DNA from: JANMDR01 sp031376425
GTDB lineage: Bacteria; Pseudomonadota; Gammaproteobacteria; Burkholderiales; Usitatibacteraceae
DNA length: 10,051 nucleotides
Assembly: GCA_031376425.1 (NCBI GenBank)
Contig: JANMDR010000069.1
Span: 1 to 10,051, forward strand
Reading direction: 5' to 3'
Shown: positions 6,450 to 10,051 of the stretch, piece after piece
Layout: each line of letters opens with the position of its first letter
How positions within the stretch are numbered: position 1 is the stretch's first letter
Notes under the pieces: model-generated
Seen by the model: the letters and a program-made list of their open reading frames with translations, nothing else
Database searches by the model: none
Told to the model about the DNA's origin: nothing
Made by a program: the position numbers and the translations under genes

Positions 6450-7162
6450 GACATCTCATAGGATATCACATCCAAATTGGCGAAAAGCGATAACGAGAAA
6501 GCGGAAGTGCGCGCGGCAACGCGGAGGCCTTTGATTTTAGCGAGTACGTTCAGTAACTCATCGGTTAGGCCATCGGAGAAGTATTCATCGTCGGCGCTGG
6601 CGCTGCGGTTGGCGAAGGCGAGGACGGCGATTGACGGTGTGACATCGGCATTCGCAGTTACGGACGGCTTAGTTTTAACGCCGCCATTCGACAGCGCTTC
6701 CGGAACCGTTATGCCTGCAGACTCACGTGTTATGGGCACCTTAGTAATTTTAGCAATACGCTCGGCAAATGCCTTGGTTGCTATTTCATCACCCAACCGC
6801 GTCCATTGCCACTCGCGAAACTTCTCAGGCACCAGCGCCGCTGCTTCTGTCACATCGCCCAAAATCACCGGAAAGAAAAACGCCTTGTTATCGGCCATCA
6901 AATGCGAACGATCGACAGCCAACTTCCACTCCAGCCGAAAGTAACCTTCCTCCCGTGCATTGGTGTTGGCAGAAATAATCGGCACAAACAACACGCACTC
7001 TTTGATTTGCTTACGAATCGACGCATCCCACGCATCGCCGCCGCGCAGTTCCGATTGGTCGAACCAAACTTCTAAGCCCGCAGCGCGTAGCGCATCACAA
7101 ATGCGCCGTGCGGCGTCAGCATCTTGGGAGGCGTAGGAGAGGAAAATGGCTTGGCTGGACAT
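6431..7162 (-). CDS. Truncated TIR-TolB-like protein (TIR-B)
   Basis: 243 residues. The TIR domain covers 1 to about 145: box 1 'IFLSYASQDADAARR' (6-20), BB-loop region 'DQSELRGGDAW' (35-45) and 'REEGYFRLEWKLAVDR' (70-85), in which Glu78 is the likely catalytic Glu of NAD-cleaving TIRs. A linker leads to 'SIAVLAFANRSASADDEYF' (177-195) and 'GLTDELLNVLAKIKGLRVAARTSAF' (198-222), the start of the TolB/FlgO-like domain that in full-length relatives continues to TPR repeats. The match stops abruptly at 'SAF'; the last 20 residues are unlike the family and run through the upstream region and first codons of the PIN gene. The C-terminal sensor half is therefore lost, while the TIR domain looks whole and could still cleave NAD. 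Its ATG overlaps the TAA of the RelE-like gene by one base. Confidence 0.8.
   Translation of the reverse strand: MSSQAIFLSYASQDADAARRICDALRAAGLEVWFDQSELRGGDAWDASIRKQIKECVLFVPIISANTNAREEGYFRLEWKLAVDRSHLMADNKAFFFPVILGDVTEAAALVPEKFREWQWTRLGDEIATKAFAERIAKITKVPITRESAGITVPEALSNGGVKTKPSVTANADVTPSIAVLAFANRSASADDEYFSDGLTDELLNVLAKIKGLRVAARTSAFSLSLFANLDVISYEMSWLKYS
7005..7033. repeat. Exact 29-bp repeat, copy 2 (inside TIR-B)
   Basis: Identical and in direct orientation to 5604-5632. It is part of a longer stretch of clear but imperfect similarity, about 170 bases, covering the first third of both TIR copies. Confidence 0.85.
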
Positions 7163-7443
7163 TAGCGATAGATTTCTTTTCGATTACCTACGCGCAGCAC
7201 GCGCACCACGACCCTATCGTCCTGAATGTCGCACACTATGCGCCAGTCGCCCACGCGGTATTTCCAATAGTTCCCACGCGCCGCACCGGTTAGCGCTTCG
7301 CCAATGCTTCGCGGATTTTCTAACGGCGCAATGCGCTCCTTAAGAAAGCCGATGAGCCTTTGTTGTATCGGCCGATCCAGCTTTTTCAAATCCTTGACGG
7401 CATCAGGGTCAAATTCGATCTTGAAGTTGGTCTTAAAGGCCAA
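7162..7443 (-). CDS. RelE/ParE-like toxin
   Basis: 93 residues from a TTG start at 7443. The sequence 'FKIEFDPDAVKDLKKLD' (7-23), then 'ALTGAARGNYWKYRVGDWRI' (50-69) and 'VRVLRVGNRKEIY' (80-92) is the standard RelE-superfamily layout. RelE members cut mRNA on the ribosome and ParE members poison gyrase; the basic residues Arg56, Lys61, Arg63 and Arg68 favour RelE, but the choice is not secure. The frame is open up to 7611, but the TTG gives the usual length, starts the protein in register with the family, and overlaps the antitoxin gene by 11 bases, as expected for a coupled pair. Its stop TAA shares a base with the TIR-B ATG, so TIR-B may be the third gene of this operon. Confidence 0.85.
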   Translation of the reverse strand: MAFKTNFKIEFDPDAVKDLKKLDRPIQQRLIGFLKERIAPLENPRSIGEALTGAARGNYWKYRVGDWRIVCDIQDDRVVVRVLRVGNRKEIYR

Positions 7444-7639
7444 GTGCTCGCTCCACGTCTTCGAGCGGAATCGCCTTGCGATTTTTGCGTGCGCGCGCTT
7501 CAGCGAGGTAGTAGTCCTCCAAGTCGTCGATATATTCGGCGATGGCTTCGCGCGCGAGCGCTGTCTTGGTGCGGCCGGTCTCAGCAGCGAGTAGATTGAG
7601 CCGTTGCTCAATCGTTTCGGGCAAGCGAATTGCGAGCAT
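7433..7639 (-). CDS. RHH antitoxin (RelB-like)
   Basis: 68 residues: beta strand 'MLAIRLPE' (1-8), helix 'IEQRLNLLAAETG' (10-22), 'RTKTALAREAIAEYIDDLED' (23-42), then a charged tail that ends in 'IPLEDVERALGL'. This is a typical ribbon-helix-helix antitoxin that dimerises, binds its operator and neutralises the toxin through its tail. GAGGT lies six to seven bases before the ATG. A perfect 16-base palindrome 25 bases upstream is a good operator candidate. It overlaps the toxin gene by 11 bases. Confidence 0.88.
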   Translation of the reverse strand: MLAIRLPETIEQRLNLLAAETGRTKTALAREAIAEYIDDLEDYYLAEARARKNRKAIPLEDVERALGL

Positions 7640-7664
7640 GGTTTTACCTCGAAAAAGTTAGTTT

Positions 7665-7680
7665 GCTATACAAGTATAGC
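7665..7680 (-). promoter_or_regulatory. Palindromic operator overlapping a -10 box of the RelBE-like operon
   Basis: GCTATAC and GTATAGC are perfect inverted arms with a 2-base centre. On the minus strand the palindrome contains TATACT, a good -10 box; the matching -35 position is T-rich (TTTTTC at 17-base spacing) but not close to consensus. Its site, just upstream of the RHH antitoxin, fits autorepression by the antitoxin dimer. Confidence 0.65.
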
Positions 7681-7720
7681 ATTACGTACATCAATGAAAA
7701 AACACTTTCTAAATTGGTTA

Positions 7721-7741
7721 CGCATTTCGCATTTCGCATTT
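7721..7741. repeat. Heptamer tandem repeat, three exact copies
   Basis: CGCATTT repeats three times without a break, upstream of the RelBE-like promoter region. It is outside any supported gene. Confidence 0.7.
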
Positions 7742-7804
7742 CACTGCATCGCGCTTTCGCGTCTTGTTCCGCCCATGTGTGCTTTTTTGCCATCTTTTTT
7801 ACTG

Positions 7805-7818
7805 GTCAGAAATCTGAC
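7805..7818. repeat. Small perfect inverted repeat
   Basis: GTCAGA and TCTGAC flank a 2-base centre. No T-run follows on the minus strand, so a terminator is unlikely in that direction. It may be a protein-binding site or chance. Confidence 0.4.
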
Positions 7819-7939
7819 TATAAGCCCGTGCTGCGGTATTTTTTACTAGATCGCAATTTAAAGAGCTATTTGGGGTAATTATGGCTGAAGATGCCCTCGA
7901 CCCGAAGGTAGTCCCCTCGCGGGATATTACGGAAATCTT

Positions 7940-8002
7940 GGCAATAATACGCCGTGCTTCGGCATCTTGGGAAGCGCAAGAACGAAAGAAGGCTTGGGTC
8001 AT
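7940..8002 (-). pseudogene. 5' remnant of a third TIR gene (TIR-C)
   Basis: From the ATG at 8002 the minus strand reads MTQAFFRSCASQDAEARRI, matching the first 20 or so residues of TIR-A and TIR-B (TIR box 1, with Leu-Ser-Tyr changed to Arg-Ser-Cys). The first 12 bases are identical to TIR-A. Similarity ends after about 60 bases; the frame runs on to 7799 with unrelated sequence. The ATG overlaps the TGA of the TPR gene (ATGA), so this was probably the gene that originally followed the cyclase-TPR gene. It cannot encode a TIR domain. Confidence 0.7.
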
Positions 8003-9363
8003 GATTTGGTGGCTGTGGCGGCTGGTGCGGCGCGCGCTTTTTTGATGAAGGCGTAGTGCTCGGCAATCAGGCCTGCGATTTGCTTGTCTTGGCGAATTTT
8101 TGCATAGATCGGCATATGCGCCAAGTCGCGCACCAAATAGCTGCGCCGAAGGAAATTGGTCTTTCCCCATTCGGCTCGTACCTGCTCGATAGCGTCCGTC
8201 TCTTTCCCGCAACGAACCAGTACTTGAGTTCGGGTCTCAAGTGAGGACGGGCTGTTCCTGGCACCCAACTCAGTCCGCAATCGTAAGGTTTCAAGCGCCT
8301 CACTTTTCTGCCCAAGCATCGCCTGCAACACCGATTTGCTTGACAGCAACGAAAAATTATTTACGTCTGTGGCAAGCCTTTTCTCAACCAATGCAAGGGC
8401 GCTGCGCCACTCTGCAGCGGCGGCTACGGATCGCCCGGCCACCTCATGCGCGCTGCCGGTAAACAGCCCCTTGGGGTCATTGATTGCAAACTCAGAAAGA
8501 AAGTCGCGCGGTATTTGATGTAACAGCGCTAAGGCGTCATCACCCATCCCACTCAGGATAAATGCACGGGCGGCCATCGCCCCAAGGCCTTCTTCTCGAT
8601 GGAACCGCTTAGGAATTTGTGCGACGTATACGGCGGCACTCGATGGGTCAGCGAGGTAATCGTTGACAAACTCCACCTTCGCGAAGTAGGCCATGCGGGT
8701 CGGCGAGACTACGAGGAGCTGGTCGAGCGTTTTTTCAGCATCGTGCAAACGCGCTGCTCGCCCGAGTGCTAACGATTCAAGAAGCAAAGTGAGAGGATCG
8801 CCGCCCGGCAGTTTTTGTAAGGCGGTGATGGCTTCAGTCACATCGGCATCCCGGCCCTCTCGCCGTGCAACCACCGCCCGAACGCTTAGGGCTTCCCGGC
8901 TGCGGGGGTCCTTAGCCAAAATTTCATTTGCCAACCTGATAGCCTCCGCATTGTTGCTGTTTATCCATTGTTGGCGCGCAATCAACTCTTTCACCGCCAT
9001 GGCGTCGGGACTAAGTCTGGTCGCCTTTTCGACTTGTTCGTTCAGCACCTGCGTTCTTTGCGCGGTAGGGTCATACGCGTGCAGACTTAGCATCTGCGAT
9101 ATGCGAGCAGCTAAAACCCAGTAGTCAGTATTGTTGTTTTCTGCCTTGAGTACACGCTGCATGATCTCATCGGCGAGGATGTAGCTCTCCCGCGTTGCCG
9201 CCATCGGGTCGCGAATCAAGTCTTCCACCCGTACAACCAGCTGCTTGACCTCGGGTGACGCGTTGCTGCTACCGGCGGCCGCTTGTGGTGTTGTGATAGT
9301 TTCCAAAGGTTGCACCAACACCAGTGCCGCCGCGATGGCAAGTCCGATACCCGCCGTCACCAA
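7999..9363 (-). CDS. Membrane-anchored TPR protein, probably the C-terminal half of a split cyclase-TPR gene
   Basis: 454 residues if started at TTG 9363. A hydrophobic segment at about 1-18 (TAGIGLAIAAALVLVQ) is followed by helical TPR-like repeats, for example around 'AIRLANEILAKDPRSREALSVRAVVARREG' (140-169, given only as its span), 'ARLHDAEKTLDQLLVVSPTR' and the later 'GMGDDALALLHQIP'. TPRs make protein-contact surfaces; here they would sit on the far side of a single membrane helix. The TTG has no ribosome binding site, and the frame upstream stays open in a sensible way (SHFKITPPTIKLLVTAG) while overlapping the end of the cyclase frame. This suggests the two frames are one protein, cyclase-TM-TPR, broken by a single-base change. 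The last codon overlaps the TIR-C ATG. Confidence 0.75.
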   Translation of the reverse strand: MVTAGIGLAIAAALVLVQPLETITTPQAAAGSSNASPEVKQLVVRVEDLIRDPMAATRESYILADEIMQRVLKAENNNTDYWVLAARISQMLSLHAYDPTAQRTQVLNEQVEKATRLSPDAMAVKELIARQQWINSNNAEAIRLANEILAKDPRSREALSVRAVVARREGRDADVTEAITALQKLPGGDPLTLLLESLALGRAARLHDAEKTLDQLLVVSPTRMAYFAKVEFVNDYLADPSSAAVYVAQIPKRFHREEGLGAMAARAFILSGMGDDALALLHQIPRDFLSEFAINDPKGLFTGSAHEVAGRSVAAAAEWRSALALVEKRLATDVNNFSLLSSKSVLQAMLGQKSEALETLRLRTELGARNSPSSLETRTQVLVRCGKETDAIEQVRAEWGKTNFLRRSYLVRDLAHMPIYAKIRQDKQIAGLIAEHYAFIKKARAAPAATATKS

Positions 9364-9920
9364 CAGCTTGATGGTAGGGGGCGTAATTTTGAAGTGGGAG
9401 CCTGTACCACTGCTGCTGGCACCACCTGCGGTGCGCCAAAGCCCTCCACTGCATAGACCCGTATCGGCTGCGAAATATTTTTCATCGCCAGCACGCCCAG
9501 ATCAAGCAGTTTCGGTTCAATCTTGTTCGCAACCTGCCGCGCCACATCTTCGGAAAGGCGGATTTCACCGGCGTTAGCACTCGATTGCACCCTAGATGCG
9601 ATGTTCACGCCATCGCCGAACACATCGCCTTCACGAAATACCACGTCACCCAAATGAATACCGATGCGAATATTAATGGGCTCGGCCAAATCGGCTGCCG
9701 ATTTGGCAGCATTACGCTGCGCAAAATCGAGCTGGATGCGCATCGCGCAACGCAGCGCGTCTAAGGCACTATCGAACTCCACCAAGAACGCATCGCCAAC
9801 GGTTTTGATCTCACGCTCTAGGTGTGCAGCGAGGACGCCGCGAATGAGTTGGTTGTGCTCACTTAACAAATCCAGCGCAAGTGCTTCATCACGCTGTGTG
9901 AGCGCGCTGTAACCCACCAT
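9357..9920 (-). CDS. Class III nucleotidyl cyclase domain, broken at both ends
   Basis: 187 residues from ATG 9920. The catalytic core is recognisable: 'MVGYSALTQRDE' (1-12), 'REIKTVGDAFLVEF' (36-49) with Lys39 and metal-binding Asp43, 'IRIGIHLGDVV' (84-94), and 'FGDGVNIASRV' (101-111) with Asp103, Asn106 and Arg110. The Lys/Asp pair is that of adenylate cyclases, so cAMP is the expected product. The first metal-binding Asp of the family directly precedes this Met: GAC is present at 9921-9923 but upstream of the only start codon, and the frame closes at TGA 9948-9950 without another start. The product as read therefore lacks an essential Asp. At the 3' end the frame drifts into unrelated residues (KLRPLPSSCW) where a -1 shift would join the TPR protein. 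Confidence 0.8.
   Translation of the reverse strand: MVGYSALTQRDEALALDLLSEHNQLIRGVLAAHLEREIKTVGDAFLVEFDSALDALRCAMRIQLDFAQRNAAKSAADLAEPINIRIGIHLGDVVFREGDVFGDGVNIASRVQSSANAGEIRLSEDVARQVANKIEPKLLDLGVLAMKNISQPIRVYAVEGFGAPQVVPAAVVQAPTSKLRPLPSSCW
9377..9410 (-). other. Frame-change region joining the cyclase and TPR frames
   Basis: A -1 change of frame anywhere here joins the cyclase tail (about Val-Gln-Ala-Pro) to SHFKITPPTIKLL and the membrane helix of the TPR protein. The minus strand holds a run of five C (9377-9381) and four A (9387-9390), both places where a base is easily lost. No canonical slippery heptamer with a pseudoknot is evident, so loss of a base or a read error is likelier than programmed frameshifting. 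Confidence 0.6.
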
Positions 9921-9998
9921 GTCGAAGACCTCTGCACAACTGAACTTTCAATCAAGATTGCTATCAAAATAGCGTTAACAGCAAAAGAGTAAAGTGCC

Positions 9999-10051
9999 AT
10001 GCAAGAAAGCTTTGGAAATCTTGAACTGATTGCGCGAATCAACCGAGAAAG
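9999..10051 (+). CDS. Start of a plus-strand gene (partial), unidentified
   Basis: An ATG at 9999 opens a frame to the right edge reading MQESFGNLELIARINRE. The 'xxLELIARI' opening is reminiscent of the first helix of LysR-type regulators, but 17 residues are too few to decide. A GAG lies about ten bases upstream. It is divergent from the cyclase across 78 bases; this gap contains a small inverted repeat (GCTAT/ATAGC at 9960-9973) that could be an operator. Confidence 0.4.
   Translation, partial: MQESFGNLELIARINRE

Larger units (their letters stand above)
7681..7939. other. Non-coding stretch between TIR-C remnant and RelBE-like operon
   Basis: About 260 bases with no convincing gene on either strand. 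Short frames exist but have no ribosome binding site, family pattern or sensible length. The stretch is more AT-rich by eye than its neighbours, holds a triple heptamer repeat (7721-7741) and a 6+6 inverted repeat (7805-7818), and probably represents debris from loss of the rest of TIR-C plus the upstream region of the TA operon. Confidence 0.5.

Noticed and set aside
7444..7611. Longer RelE-like protein of 149 residues starting at 7611
   Set aside because: The added part is the antitoxin gene read in another frame; the TTG at 7443 gives the normal toxin length.
7881..8045. Plus-strand frame of 54 codons starting MAEDALDPKV
   Set aside because: It lies opposite the TIR-C remnant and the TPR gene end, has no ribosome binding site and no family pattern.
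9377..9410. Programmed -1 frameshift signal
   Set aside because: The A-rich TCAAAATTA is not a canonical XXXYYYZ heptamer and I see no clear downstream pseudoknot; mutation or read error is simpler.
5461..9920. Integrase, transposase, tRNA attachment site or insertion sequence ends in the accessory block
   Set aside because: I looked for these on both strands and saw none in the window.

Overview
The window looks like a chromosomal piece of a Gram-negative proteobacterium, probably a gammaproteobacterium. This rests on base composition near balance by eye, AGGAG-type ribosome binding sites, a YcbX-like MOSC protein, a REP-like palindrome built on GGCGCAAT/ATTGCGCC, and proteobacterial-style TIR, cyclase and toxin-antitoxin genes. 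The genus cannot be named from the sequence alone.

Left part (1-3640), ordinary chromosome. The start of a minus-strand gene, possibly panC, runs off the left edge. Next on the minus strand come a double zinc-ribbon membrane protein and an SPFH protein with a C-terminal GYF_2-like domain. This pair resembles the YdjG/YdjI membrane-stress partners of Bacillus, and a hairpin separates the two genes. A divergent MOSC-domain gene follows on the plus strand. A short non-coding strip with small repeats and a REP-like palindrome then marks the convergent junction.

Right part (3642-9920), accessory block. Every gene is on the minus strand. In transcription order: a class III nucleotidyl cyclase and a TPR membrane protein, which look like one gene split by a frameshift; a 5' remnant of a TIR gene (TIR-C); a RelB/RelE-like toxin-antitoxin pair; a TIR gene cut off inside its TolB-like domain (TIR-B); a PIN toxin and RHH antitoxin pair; a second TIR remnant (TIR-A) with a frameshift and a nonsense codon; a 31-codon ORF; and a 603-residue protein with a SLOG-like N-terminus and four membrane segments. 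The order is therefore TIR / TA / TIR / TA / TIR, and each TIR start codon sits within 10 bases of the end of the gene before it.

The reading I favour is a nucleotide-signalling or defence neighbourhood (cyclase, TIR, SLOG plus membrane segments). Its TIR gene has been repeated or broken up, and toxin-antitoxin modules now separate the copies. Several members are visibly decaying. The SLOG-membrane gene, both TA pairs and the TIR domain of TIR-B look intact. A plus-strand gene begins at the right edge.
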